Notes: generated by a model from the letters alone, not told the origin. Positions 1 through 10,942 are shown, counted from the stretch's first letter. The stretch: DNA of 31,535 nt from Pseudomonadota bacterium (GCA_023392975.1 JAEWNA010000078.1:1-31535), one strand, 5' to 3'. Numbers and translations are program-made.

Positions 1-241
1 GGGCCGGGTCGACCCGCAGCCAGGCGGCGCCTGCAGCGTCGCCGACTTCAGCCTGCCGCGCGAACGCCGCCGGCGACCAGCGCGCCGGCACCGTGCGGCC
101 ATGGCGCTGACGCTGCGCGTCGTCGCCGGCATCGCCCGGCGGCAGCCTATCGGCACGCCCGAGTCGGGTCGCGACCTCGGGCAGCAGCGACTGCCGGCCG
201 AACGCCGACCAGGCCGGCAGCAGGAAGGTCGCCTGCGTCAT
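1..241 (-). CDS. N-terminal part of a phosphoglycerate-mutase-like protein (runs off window)
   Basis: An open frame starts with ATG at 241 on the minus strand, 10 bases after the greA stop, and continues past base 1. It encodes about 80 visible residues, beginning MTQATFLLPAWSAFGRQSLL, with GC-rich third positions as in the neighbouring real genes. In Xanthomonas-type genomes I recall a protein annotated as cofactor-independent phosphoglycerate mutase between greA and recJ whose N-terminus resembles this one (LLPA, GRADRL, GAAWLRVDPA). No catalytic motif lies inside the visible part, so the function is inferred from position and general resemblance only. It is probably co-transcribed with greA. 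Confidence 0.5.
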   Translation of the reverse strand, partial: MTQATFLLPAWSAFGRQSLLPEVATRLGRADRLPPGDAGDDAQRQRHGRTVPARWSPAAFARQAEVGDAAGAAWLRVDPA

Positions 242-251
242 CGCCCGGCCG

Positions 252-728
252 TCAGCCTTCGTAGGCGACTTCGATCAGTTCGTATTCGCGTTTGCCGGCC
301 GGGGCGTCGATCTCGACCGAATCGCCCTCGTGCTTGCCGATCAGCGCGCGGGCCAGCGGCGAGGAAATCGCGATCAGGCCCTGCTTGATGTCCGCTTCCA
401 TGTCGCCGACGATCTGGTAGCGCTTTTCTTCGTCGGTCTCCATGTCGGCCAGCACCACGGTCGCACCGAACACCACGCGGCTGCCGGCGTTCAACGTGGA
501 CACGTCGATGATCTGGGCGTGCGAGAGTCCCGCTTCGAGCTGCTTGATCCGGCCCTCGATGAAGCCCTGCTGCTCGCGCGCGGCGTGGTATTCCGCGTTT
601 TCCTTCAGGTCGCCGTGGGCGCGCGCCTCGGCGATCGCGGCGATCACCGCCGGCCGGTCCACCGACTTCAGGGTTTCCAGCTCGCCGCGCAGGCGCTGCG
701 AGCCCTTCAGGGTCATCGGCGAACGCAT
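252..728 (-). CDS. greA: Transcription elongation factor GreA
   Basis: GreA binds the secondary channel of RNA polymerase and stimulates cleavage of the 3' end of backtracked RNA, rescuing arrested complexes. The 158-residue product has the normal family length. Residues about 8-75 form the antiparallel coiled coil, whose acidic tip lies in GDLKENAEYHAAREQQG. The C-terminal half is the FKBP-like globular domain (GDMEADIKQGLIAISSPLARALIG). The start ATG at 728 is preceded by GGAGG with 5-base spacing. It lies 36 bases downstream of carB on the same strand, the usual gammaproteobacterial carAB-greA order, so read-through from the car operon is likely. Confidence 0.97.
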   Translation of the reverse strand: MRSPMTLKGSQRLRGELETLKSVDRPAVIAAIAEARAHGDLKENAEYHAAREQQGFIEGRIKQLEAGLSHAQIIDVSTLNAGSRVVFGATVVLADMETDEEKRYQIVGDMEADIKQGLIAISSPLARALIGKHEGDSVEIDAPAGKREYELIEVAYEG

Positions 729-764
729 GCCCGCCTCCGGTCGACGTGGATCATGTCTGTCGCT

Positions 765-4010
<3,246 letters not shown>

Positions 4011-4018
4011 GGCTTCTC

Positions 4019-4465
4019 TCAGTACAGGCGGTCGCGCCACCGATCGGGCGGCAACCAGGTGATCCGGTTTTCGTCCTCGACGTCGATGCCCCCCGCCTGC
4101 ACGGCGGCGAACACGTCGGTCCGCATCTCGCTCCAGCTCCGCGCCCGGGCGCCGATGCGCGCACCGAGCCGGTTGTTGTGGCGATCCATCGCATTGGCGG
4201 CATCGCCGCCGTCGCCGTGCTCCATGAACTGCGTCGCCCACTCCACCCAGCGCGCCGACCCGGTGTAGGCCACCGTCGCGCTGGCGAGGCTGTGCCGGTA
4301 GGCATCCTTCGGGCCGTTGCGCCCACCCGGAAGGTCGGAACGCAGGGTCGTCGCGTAGACGCTGCCGAGCACGAAGGCCGGATAGACCGCGACGACCGCA
4401 AGCACGAGAAGCGCGCGCAGCGCCTTTCGCCGCCAGCGCGGACGCGTGGCCTGCCGCCTCGTCAC
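4019..4465 (-). CDS. Unknown membrane-anchored protein between carA and carB
   Basis: The product is 148 residues with a GTG start whose GTGA overlaps the stop of the upstream gene, a typical translational-coupling arrangement. A basic N-terminus (RRQATRPRWRRKALR) is followed by one hydrophobic helix (about residues 17-35, ALLVLAVVAVYPAFVLGSVY), so the protein is probably anchored in the inner membrane with a periplasmic domain. The domain contains NGPKDAYRHSLASA and, later, MDRHNNRLGARIGARA. This pattern (N-G/P-x-D-A-x-R-H ... M-D-x-H-N-N-x-x-G) recalls the DUF6973-type family of unknown function; that match is from memory. It ends 8 bases before carB, so it is very likely in the car operon. 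Its biochemical role is unknown. Confidence 0.8.
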   Translation of the reverse strand: MTRRQATRPRWRRKALRALLVLAVVAVYPAFVLGSVYATTLRSDLPGGRNGPKDAYRHSLASATVAYTGSARWVEWATQFMEHGDGGDAANAMDRHNNRLGARIGARARSWSEMRTDVFAAVQAGGIDVEDENRITWLPPDRWRDRLY

Positions 4466-5163
4466 AGCAGGTCGGACATCGGGATGTCGCAGGTGCCGAC
4501 CGCCTTCAGCATCAGCTGGGTGGCGAGCGCCGAGCCCAGGCGCTCGCCCGCCGCTTCGTTCTCCTCGGCCGACTTCGTGTTGTCGAGCACGTCGCCGACG
4601 CCGATCTGCTTCCGCAGCACCGCATAGTTCGGATCGTTGAGGAAGGTCAGGAACGAGGACATCTGTTCCGGCGTGACCTCGCGCATGAGCGCCTCCGGGT
4701 CGAACCCGCCGCCGCCCTTCGCCTCGCTTTCCACGCCGGCCATCATCATCCGGCCGAAGACCTCCGCGGCGCCTTTCTCGAGCAGCGCGATATCGTCGCC
4801 GACCCGCGACGGGTTCGCGGCGGCGTAGGCGCGCGCATCCTGCATGCGCAGCCGGTGGTAGCCGGCGGACGAAAGTTCCTCGCGCATGCAGCGGAGGCGT
4901 TCGGGCGTGGACGCCTTCGGCGTGTCCTGCATCGGCCACTTCGGATCGCGCCGGGCGAGCATGTCGAAGACGCGGCCGAACGGCAGCAGCTCCTCCATCA
5001 GCGCGGCGAGGCGATCGGCATCGGCCTGCGCGGACGCGGCGCGCGGAGCGGGCTTCGCGGTTTCGGCCGCCGCGACCTGCGCGGTCGCGGCGACGAGGCA
5101 CAGCGCGAGCGCGGAGGACATGCGGGCGAACCGGCGACGCGGGAGGTTGGACATGCGGGTCAT
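4462..5163 (-). CDS. Unknown exported protein directly after carA
   Basis: The product is 233 residues. The ATG at 5163 overlaps the carA stop as ATGA; a second ATG, three codons in, is also possible. The N-terminus is a clear Sec signal peptide: basic MTRMSNLPRRRFAR, hydrophobic MSSALALCLVAATAQVAAA, and cleavage expected near AAA-ET. The mature part is soluble and rich in Met and Glu, with a Gly-rich linker (EAKGGGGFD, about residue 155) and a single mature Cys pair-less region near the end (AVGTCDIPMSDLL). I do not recognise a family. It is coupled to carA upstream and to the 148-residue gene downstream (4-base GTGA overlap), so it is made together with cytoplasmic carbamoyl-phosphate synthase although it is exported. 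Confidence 0.82.
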   Translation of the reverse strand: MTRMSNLPRRRFARMSSALALCLVAATAQVAAAETAKPAPRAASAQADADRLAALMEELLPFGRVFDMLARRDPKWPMQDTPKASTPERLRCMREELSSAGYHRLRMQDARAYAAANPSRVGDDIALLEKGAAEVFGRMMMAGVESEAKGGGGFDPEALMREVTPEQMSSFLTFLNDPNYAVLRKQIGVGDVLDNTKSAEENEAAGERLGSALATQLMLKAVGTCDIPMSDLL

Positions 5164-6299
5164 GCGGCGTGCTCCATCAGGGCGACGAAACGGTCGAACA
5201 GCGGCGAGACATCGTGCGGACCGGGACTGGCTTCCGGATGGCCCTGGAAGCTGAAGGCGGGCGCGTCGGTCAGGGCGATGCCCTGGTTGCTGCCGTCGAA
5301 CAGCGAGCGGTGGGTCACGCGCACGTTGGCCGGCAGCGTGGCCTCGTCGACCGCGAAACCATGATTTTGCGAGGTGATCATCACCCGGCCGCGGCTTTCC
5401 TCGGTGAAGCCGAGGTCGATCACCGGATGGTTCGCGCCATGGTGGCCGAACTTCATCTTCAGCGTGCGCGCGCCGCTGGCGAGGCCGAGCAACTGGTGGC
5501 CGAGGCAGATGCCGAAGGTCGGGATCTTCCGGGCGATGAATTCGCGGATGGCGGCGATCGCGTAGTCGCAGGGCTCCGGGTCGCCGGGGCCGTTCGAGAG
5601 GAACACGCCGTCGGGCCGCATCGCCAGCACCTCGGCGGCAGACGTCTTCGCCGGCACGACGGTGACGTCGCAGCCACGCTCGGCCAGCATGCGCAGGATG
5701 TTGCGCTTGACGCCGAAGTCGTAGGCGACGACGCGATGCTTCGGCGCCGCCGACACGAAGGCGCCGCTGTCGAGGTCGAGCTGGCCTTCGCGCCACGGAT
5801 ACGCGGCGTCGGTGGTCACGACCTGCGCCAGGTCCATGCCCTTGAGGCCGGGAAACTTGCGGGCGGCTTCGAGCGCCTTCTCGACATCGACGTCGCCTGC
5901 CATCAGCGCACCGTTCTGCGCGCCGCGATCGCGCAGCAGGCGGGTGAGCTTGCGGGTGTCGAGGCCGGAAATCGCGACGATGCCGCGGGCCTGCAGCCAT
6001 TCCGGCAGCGCGGCCTGGCTGCGCCAGTTGCTGGGACGGCGCAGCACGTCGCGAACGATCAGGCCGGAGGCCCAGACCTTCGCCGCCTCGTCGTCGAGGT
6101 CGGTGCAGCCGGTGTTGCCGATATGCGGATAGGTCAGCGTGACCAGCTGTCGGGCGTAGGAAGGATCGGTGAGGATCTCCTGGTAACCCGTCATGGCGGT
6201 GTTGAAGACGACTTCGCCGACGGACAGGCCGGGCGCGCCTACGGATTCGCCCTCGAATACGGTGCCGTCTTCGAGGACCAGGATTGCGGTTTCGGTCAC
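5160..6299 (-). CDS. carA: Carbamoyl-phosphate synthase small (glutaminase) subunit
   Basis: CarA hydrolyses glutamine and passes ammonia to CarB. The product is 379 residues, close to the usual 382. The N-terminal domain begins TETAILVLEDGTVFEGES, with MTGYQEILTDPSYARQ typical of CarA. The class-I glutamine amidotransferase domain holds the nucleophile Cys in FGICLGHQLLGLASG and the His-x-Glu pair in FQGHPEASPGP, so all catalytic elements are present. The start is GTG at 6299, chosen from the family N-terminus, with AGGG about 9 bases upstream. It leads an operon with two unknown genes, carB and greA. It is divergent from the Lgt-like gene, with 198 bases between. Confidence 0.97.
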   Translation of the reverse strand: MTETAILVLEDGTVFEGESVGAPGLSVGEVVFNTAMTGYQEILTDPSYARQLVTLTYPHIGNTGCTDLDDEAAKVWASGLIVRDVLRRPSNWRSQAALPEWLQARGIVAISGLDTRKLTRLLRDRGAQNGALMAGDVDVEKALEAARKFPGLKGMDLAQVVTTDAAYPWREGQLDLDSGAFVSAAPKHRVVAYDFGVKRNILRMLAERGCDVTVVPAKTSAAEVLAMRPDGVFLSNGPGDPEPCDYAIAAIREFIARKIPTFGICLGHQLLGLASGARTLKMKFGHHGANHPVIDLGFTEESRGRVMITSQNHGFAVDEATLPANVRVTHRSLFDGSNQGIALTDAPAFSFQGHPEASPGPHDVSPLFDRFVALMEHAA

Positions 6300-6393
6300 G
6301 TGGGGTCGCCCTGTGTGTGGCTTGCGTCGGGTTGCACGAAGCCTCGGACGCGGTGCGGGACCAGGTCCGGGGCTCGGTGTCAGGCGAGCCGGA

Positions 6394-6423
6394 ATTGTAC
6401 CGGCGCGGGGCGGTCGATGCCAG
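6394..6423 (-). promoter_or_regulatory. Candidate sigma-70 promoter of carA operon
   Basis: On the minus strand, CTGGCA (6423-6418) and TACAAT (6399-6394) are separated by 18 bases. Each matches the sigma-70 consensus at 4 and 5 of 6 positions. Transcription would start near 6387 and give a leader of about 90 bases before the GTG of carA. I see no clear attenuator or operator in that leader. Confidence 0.45.
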
Positions 6424-6485
6424 CCTTCCGGACCAATCTCCCTCGCGGACGGCACTGCCTGAACAGGCGCGTTCATGCGATCGCA

Positions 6486-6491
6486 TACACT
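6486..6491 (+). promoter_or_regulatory. Candidate -10 box of the Lgt-like/radical SAM cassette
   Basis: TACACT lies 6 bases before the ATG at 6498, so the predicted transcript would begin at or next to the start codon. No convincing -35 hexamer is found 16-18 bases upstream, and there is no Shine-Dalgarno sequence before the ATG. Confidence 0.35.
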
Positions 6492-6497
6492 CCGTCG

Positions 6498-7238
6498 ATG
6501 ACTGCGACGGCCTACTGGACGCACACGCTGCTGGAAGTGGCGGCCTATTCGATCGGATTCCAGCTCTACCGGCGCGAACGTCGCCGCCTGCCGGCGGCCG
6601 TGCCGCTGGACCGGGTCCAGGGCCTGCTGCTGATCGCGGGTGCCGCGGCCGGGGCCGCGCTGGGCAGCAAGGTCGCGTACTGGCTGTACGACCCGGCCTT
6701 CGCCTTCGCCGATTTCCCGGACTGGCGACGCCTGCTGGCCGGCAAGTCGATCATCGGCGGGCTCGTCGGCGGGCTGTTCGGCGTGGAGGCGGCGAAGCGC
6801 CTGGCGGGCGTCCGCGGGTCCACTGGCGACGCGTTCGTGCTGCCGCTGACCGTCGGCATGATCATCGGCCGCATCGGCTGCTTCCTCGGCGGGCTGTCCG
6901 ACCACACCTACGGCAACCCCACCGCCCTGCCCTGGGGCGTGGATTTCGGCGACGGCGTGCCGCGGCATCCGACGCAGCTCTACGAGATCGCGTTCCTCGC
7001 GCTGTGGGGCGGCTTGCTGACCCTGCGCGGCGACCGTTTCGAGCGCTCCGGCGACCGGTTCAAGGCCTTCCTCTCGGGCTACCTGCTGTACCGGCTGGCG
7101 ATCGAGTCGATCCGGCCGATACCGCACTGGTACTTCGGTGCGCTGTCGGGCCTGCAACTGCTGTGCCTCTTCGGGCTGCTCTACCATGCCCGCGACCTCC
7201 CCCGCATCGTGAAGGCGCTGGCATGGCCGCGAAGGTAA
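6498..7238 (+). CDS. Lgt-like polytopic membrane protein lacking Lgt signature residues
   Basis: The product is 246 residues with about seven hydrophobic segments, belonging to the prolipoprotein diacylglyceryl transferase superfamily. Recognisable elements are GKSIIGGLVGGLFGVEAAK (residues 82-100), GRIGCFLGGLSDHTYGNPT (124-142) and PRHPTQLYE (155-163). True Lgt has G-R-x-G-N-F-x-N-x-E; here the two Asn are Cys128 and Gly131 and the Glu is Leu133, with a longer loop after it. It is also shorter than the usual 270-300 residues. It is therefore probably a paralogue with another substrate rather than the housekeeping Lgt, although databases will label it lgt. It overlaps the radical SAM gene by 16 bases, which implies joint translation. 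Confidence 0.85.
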   Translation: MTATAYWTHTLLEVAAYSIGFQLYRRERRRLPAAVPLDRVQGLLLIAGAAAGAALGSKVAYWLYDPAFAFADFPDWRRLLAGKSIIGGLVGGLFGVEAAKRLAGVRGSTGDAFVLPLTVGMIIGRIGCFLGGLSDHTYGNPTALPWGVDFGDGVPRHPTQLYEIAFLALWGGLLTLRGDRFERSGDRFKAFLSGYLLYRLAIESIRPIPHWYFGALSGLQLLCLFGLLYHARDLPRIVKALAWPRR

Positions 7239-8686
7239 GACCGTACCTGTTCTACGACACCGCGGTGTCGGTGTGTTCGACCTGCCTGCGTCGCGTCGAG
7301 GCGACCATCCTGCTCAAACAGGATGGCAAGGACGGCGGCGTCTACCTGGAAAAGTGGTGCCCGCAGCATGGCCGCGAGCGGGTGCTGATCGCCGACGACA
7401 TCGCGTACTACCGCCTCTGCCGCGAGCGCTTCATCAAGCCGCCGGAACTGCCGCAGCGCTTCAACACCGAACGCAAGTGGGGGTGTCCCTACGACTGCGG
7501 GCTCTGCCCGGAGCACATGCAGCACAGTTGCCTGACCCTGATCGAGGTCACCGATCACTGCAACCTGCGCTGTCCGATCTGCTACGCCGACTCCGGCCCG
7601 CATCGCCCCGGGTTCCGCGACATGGCGACGATCGAACGCATGCTCGACGCCGTGGTCGCCAACGAAGGCGAGCCGGACGTGGTGCAGATCTCCGGCGGCG
7701 AACCGACGCTGCACCCGCAGTTCTTCGAGATCCTCGACGCAGCGAAGGCCCGACCGATCCGCCACCTGATGGTCAACACCAACGGCCTGCGCATCGCGAA
7801 GGACCCGGCATTCGTCGAGCGCCTGGCGAGCTACATGCCCGGCTTCGAGCTGTACCTGCAATTCGATTCGCTCCGCGACGAGGTCCACCAGCAGCTCCGC
7901 GGTGCGCGACTGCGCGACATCCGCCTGCAGGCGCTGGAGGCGCTGAACAAGCACGACATCTCGACCACGCTGGTGGTCACGGTGAAGAAGGGCCTCAACG
8001 ACGGCGAACTCGGCGAGATCATCGACTTCGCACGCACGCAGCCCTGCGTCCGCGGCGTGACCTTCCAGCCGATCCAGCATGCCGGCCGCACCGAAGGCTA
8101 CGACGCCTCCCGCGATCGCCTCACCCTGACCGAAGTCCGGCGCGGCATCCTCGAACAGAGCACGCTGTTCCGACCGGAGGACCTGATTCCCGTCCCCTGC
8201 CATCCCGACGCGCTGGCGATGGCCTACGCGCTGAAGCTGGAGGACGGCGGAGAGCAGAAGATCGTGCCGCTGACCGGGATGATCCCGCCGGAAGTGCTGA
8301 TCGAGGGCGGCCGCAACAGCATCGTGGTCGAGAAGGACGACCAGCTCCGCGATGCGCTGTTCCGGCTGTTCGCCACCAATCATTCGCCGCAGTCGCAGGC
8401 CTGTTCGCTGGCCGACCTGCTGTGCTGCCTGCCGCAGGTGCAGGTGCCGGAGGGGCTGGGCTACCGCAACGTGTTCCGGGTGCTGATCATGGCCTTCATC
8501 GACGCCGAGGGCTTCGACCTGCGCTCGGTGAAGAAGAGCTGCGTGCACATCGCCCAGCCGGATGGCACCATCGTCCCGTTCGACACCTACAACCTGTTCT
8601 ATCGCGACGACCGCCGCAGGCAGTTGGAAGCGCTGCGCGCGCGGGTCGACATCGCCCCCATCGACGCCGAGGAGTCGCAGGCATGA
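7223..8686 (+). CDS. Radical SAM enzyme of the tetraether/membrane-spanning-lipid-synthase type (COG1964-like)
   Basis: The product is 487 residues. The N-terminal region carries Cys18-x2-Cys21 and Cys46 in a zinc/rubredoxin-like setting (KWCPQHG). Next comes Cys88, Cys92, Cys95 and Cys103 (CPYDCGLCPEHMQHSC), an auxiliary iron-sulfur motif. The radical SAM motif CNLRCPIC (Cys113, 117, 120; CX3CX2C) follows, then the GGE motif ISGGEPTLHP. More Cys lie near the C-terminus (ACSLADLLCCLPQ, KSCVH). This arrangement is that of the archaeal tetraether lipid synthase Tes and its bacterial relatives, which join two lipid tails by a carbon-carbon bond. Assignment to that family is from recalled motifs, and the substrate here is inferred. 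Many iso-branched lipids in xanthomonads would suit such a reaction. Confidence 0.8.
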   Translation: MAAKVRPYLFYDTAVSVCSTCLRRVEATILLKQDGKDGGVYLEKWCPQHGRERVLIADDIAYYRLCRERFIKPPELPQRFNTERKWGCPYDCGLCPEHMQHSCLTLIEVTDHCNLRCPICYADSGPHRPGFRDMATIERMLDAVVANEGEPDVVQISGGEPTLHPQFFEILDAAKARPIRHLMVNTNGLRIAKDPAFVERLASYMPGFELYLQFDSLRDEVHQQLRGARLRDIRLQALEALNKHDISTTLVVTVKKGLNDGELGEIIDFARTQPCVRGVTFQPIQHAGRTEGYDASRDRLTLTEVRRGILEQSTLFRPEDLIPVPCHPDALAMAYALKLEDGGEQKIVPLTGMIPPEVLIEGGRNSIVVEKDDQLRDALFRLFATNHSPQSQACSLADLLCCLPQVQVPEGLGYRNVFRVLIMAFIDAEGFDLRSVKKSCVHIAQPDGTIVPFDTYNLFYRDDRRRQLEALRARVDIAPIDAEESQA

Positions 8687-8895
8687 ACGCACCGATCGAT
8701 CGCGAGCCCGACCACGAGCCCGACTCGCACGACACGCCGGCGGTGCACACCGGCGCTCCGGCCCCTGGCGGCGATGCGGCGGGCCGTCCGCCGCTGCCGA
8801 CCTGGCTGAAGGTGATCCTGGGCATCCTCGCCCTGATCGGCGGCCTCACGGTGCTGCTGGCGGCCGCCTGCTTCGGGATGATCGCGATGCAGTGA
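8683..8895 (+). CDS. Small single-pass membrane peptide of the radical SAM cassette
   Basis: The product is 70 residues; its ATG overlaps the radical SAM stop (ATGA). The first 35 residues are acidic and His-rich (REPDHEPDSHDTPAVH), then Pro/Gly-rich. The rest is one transmembrane helix (about residues 45-68, VILGILALIGGLTVLLAAACFG). The N-in or N-out orientation cannot be decided. Tight coupling suggests it works with the two upstream genes, for example as a membrane anchor or small subunit; that is inference. I recognise no family. Confidence 0.7.
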   Translation: MNAPIDREPDHEPDSHDTPAVHTGAPAPGGDAAGRPPLPTWLKVILGILALIGGLTVLLAAACFGMIAMQ

Positions 8896-8914
8896 GCCCC
8901 GCGGTAGGGGACGC

Positions 8915-9625
8915 TCAGTCGAGCAGGTCCCGCACCCGGTAGCTGCCGGCCGGCCGGCCCGCCAGCCGGGTCGCGACGTGCAGGGCACCACGGGCGAAGA
9001 TCTCGCGGCTGGTGGCGCGATGGGTCAGCTCGATGCGTTCGCCGAAGCTCGCGAACTGGACCGTGTGTTCGCCGACGATGTCCCCCGCGCGCAGGCTCGC
9101 GTAACGCGGGTCCGCCCCCGCGCGCTGCGCGGCCGCGCCCAGCGTGAGCGCGGTGCCCGACGGCGCGTCGAGCTTGCGGGTGTGATGCTGTTCGACGATG
9201 TCGCAGTCCCAGCCGGGCAGCGCCGCGGCGGCGCGTTCGACCAGGTCCTCCAGCACGGCCACGCCGAGGCTGAAATTCGAAGCCCAGAGCGCCGGGATCC
9301 GGCGCGACGCCGCCTGCAGGGTCGCCCGCTGCTGCGAGGCCAGCCCCGTGGTCCCGGAGACGAAGGCCGCGCCGCGCGCGGCGCACAGGGCGAGGATGGC
9401 GTCGAAGGCGGCCGGCAGGCTGAAGTCGATCGCGACGTCGAACGCCGGCACGGTCGCCAAGGCGTCGACCGGGTGGAAGGGCTGGCCGAGCAGCCCGGCC
9501 TCGGACGACGGCGGCGCGACCGCGGCGGCGACGCGCACATCGTCGCGTTCGGCGGCGAGGCGCAGCAGGGTCTGGCCCATGCGGCCGCTGGCGCCGTGGA
9601 TCAGGAGACGGAGAGGTTCGGACAT
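8915..9625 (-). CDS. dapB: 4-hydroxy-tetrahydrodipicolinate reductase
   Basis: DapB reduces the dihydrodipicolinate-type intermediate with NAD(P)H in the diaminopimelate/lysine pathway. The product is 236 residues, a little short of the usual 265-270. It carries the nucleotide-binding GASGRMG (residues 11-17), SGTTG, SNFSLGV, the catalytic EQHHTRKLDAPSGTA, and FASFGERIELTHRATSR. It is convergent with the radical SAM cassette (19-base gap) and follows the tyrA-like gene by 31 bases. In related genomes I recall dapB directly before carA; here the plus-strand cassette lies between them. Confidence 0.96.
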   Translation of the reverse strand: MSEPLRLLIHGASGRMGQTLLRLAAERDDVRVAAAVAPPSSEAGLLGQPFHPVDALATVPAFDVAIDFSLPAAFDAILALCAARGAAFVSGTTGLASQQRATLQAASRRIPALWASNFSLGVAVLEDLVERAAAALPGWDCDIVEQHHTRKLDAPSGTALTLGAAAQRAGADPRYASLRAGDIVGEHTVQFASFGERIELTHRATSREIFARGALHVATRLAGRPAGSYRVRDLLD

Positions 9626-9656
9626 CGGCGCAGCGTAGCGGCGACCGCCCGGCGAC

Positions 9657-10808
9657 TCAATCGGACCGGGGCGCGGACACCGTGCAGTCCAGCACCCGGC
9701 CGGTGCCGGCGGCGTCGATCTCGGCCGCGGCGGCCGTCACCGCCGCGGCGGCGACCTCGGGGCCGAAGCCGATGCGGAAATGCACCTCGCCCGACGGCGT
9801 GCGCGAGGAGTGGATCGACGACAGGCTGATGGCGTGGCGCTCGAACACGTCGAGCAGCGCGCGCAGCGAACCGGGACGATCCTCGGGCAGGTGCACGCTC
9901 ATCGACGGCCGGTCGACGAGATCGGCCAGCAGGTAGCCGACGCGCTCGAACGCGTAGTTGCCGTCCGCCAGCAGTTGCATGCCGAGGGCGTCGCGATTGG
10001 CGTCGAGGAAGCGCGCGCGGAAGGCCACCCGCGCCTCGCCGTCGCCGCGCGCGACGAGGTCGCGCAGCGCGCCGAGTTCGCCGAGCAGGCGATCCAGCAT
10101 CTCCGGCACGTGCGGATTGCAGAACTGGATGTCCTCGTAGATCTGCGGATTCAGCGACAGGATGCGGGCCATCATCGCCACGTCCAGCTCGAACGAGGCC
10201 GTGCGCAGCGGCAGCAGGTCCGCCGGCGCGCCGAGCAGGCCGGCATAGTCGCGCAGCACGCCGGCTTCGGCGAGGTGCGTCGCGTGGACCATCGCCTGGA
10301 TCAGCGCCATCGCCTGGTCGTGGCGCTCGGGCGTGACCCGCACGCACTCGGCCTGCAGCGCGTCCAGCAGCGTCGACACCCACGGCCGCCACGCGTCCAG
10401 CCGCGCTTCGCAGACCGCGAGCATGCGGCCCTTGAGCGTCGGCGACTTCGGCGGCGCGGTCATGGGATGCAGGCCGACCACCTCGGCCTGCGAACGCAGC
10501 ATCGCCGCCACCGGCGCCTGCTTGATCGAGGTGACGTCCAGCCACAGCCGGCCCCGCTCGCGGCCGGCGGAATGCGCCGTCCAGTCGGCGATCACCGTCT
10601 CGGTGACACGGATCGGCGCGGCGAACAGCAGCACGTCCGCCTCGGCGAGCAGCCGCTCGACCGCATCGCCGTCCGGGTCGGAGGGATCGTGCCCCAGCAC
10701 CGCCAGCCCCATGCGCTCGACGAAGAACCGGCGCAGCCAGCGCCCGTAGGCGCCGGCGCTGCCGACGAGGCCGATGACCGGGCGGATGGCAACCGTGGGG
10801 GGATTCAC
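9657..10808 (-). CDS. tyrA: Prephenate dehydrogenase (TyrA type) with C-terminal ACT-like domain
   Basis: The enzyme oxidises and decarboxylates prephenate to 4-hydroxyphenylpyruvate in tyrosine synthesis. The product is 383 residues from GTG at 10808. The N-terminal Rossmann motif IGLVGSAGAYGRWLR is followed by WLDVTSIKQAPVAAML and the TyrA-like GLHPMTAPPKSPTLKGR. A helical dimerisation region comes next, then a C-terminal ACT-like segment (MSVHLPEDRPGSLRALLDVF, FRIGFGPE) suited to amino-acid feedback. An ATG at 10874 is in frame, but its 22 extra codons lack the GC-rich third positions of the gene and cross a perfect palindrome, so I prefer the GTG. No Shine-Dalgarno is visible before it. 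It probably co-transcribes with dapB. Confidence 0.78.
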   Translation of the reverse strand: MNPPTVAIRPVIGLVGSAGAYGRWLRRFFVERMGLAVLGHDPSDPDGDAVERLLAEADVLLFAAPIRVTETVIADWTAHSAGRERGRLWLDVTSIKQAPVAAMLRSQAEVVGLHPMTAPPKSPTLKGRMLAVCEARLDAWRPWVSTLLDALQAECVRVTPERHDQAMALIQAMVHATHLAEAGVLRDYAGLLGAPADLLPLRTASFELDVAMMARILSLNPQIYEDIQFCNPHVPEMLDRLLGELGALRDLVARGDGEARVAFRARFLDANRDALGMQLLADGNYAFERVGYLLADLVDRPSMSVHLPEDRPGSLRALLDVFERHAISLSSIHSSRTPSGEVHFRIGFGPEVAAAAVTAAAAEIDAAGTGRVLDCTVSAPRSD

Positions 10809-10846
10809 GAGGAGGGACGCATGGCGGAGACGCCCACATTCTGACG

Positions 10847-10865
10847 TTCCCGCAGGCTGCGGGAA
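10847..10865. repeat. 19-base perfect palindrome upstream of tyrA
   Basis: TTCCCGCAGGCTGCGGGAA is a 9-base inverted repeat around one central base, in the gap between dnaJ and tyrA. No T-run follows on either strand, so it is not a standard terminator. It could be a protein-binding site 39 bases before the tyrA start or an RNA hairpin. Confidence 0.6.
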
Positions 10866-10942
10866 ACCAGCCATGAGAAACCAGGTGCGGAAACCGGATC
10901 ACGACGGAGAGCCGACCGCGCCCGGGATCACCCTGTCCCCGA

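Noticed and set aside
10809..10874. Upstream ATG (10874) as start of tyrA
   Set aside because: The extra 22 codons have unbiased third positions, contain the palindrome, and lie outside the family N-terminus.
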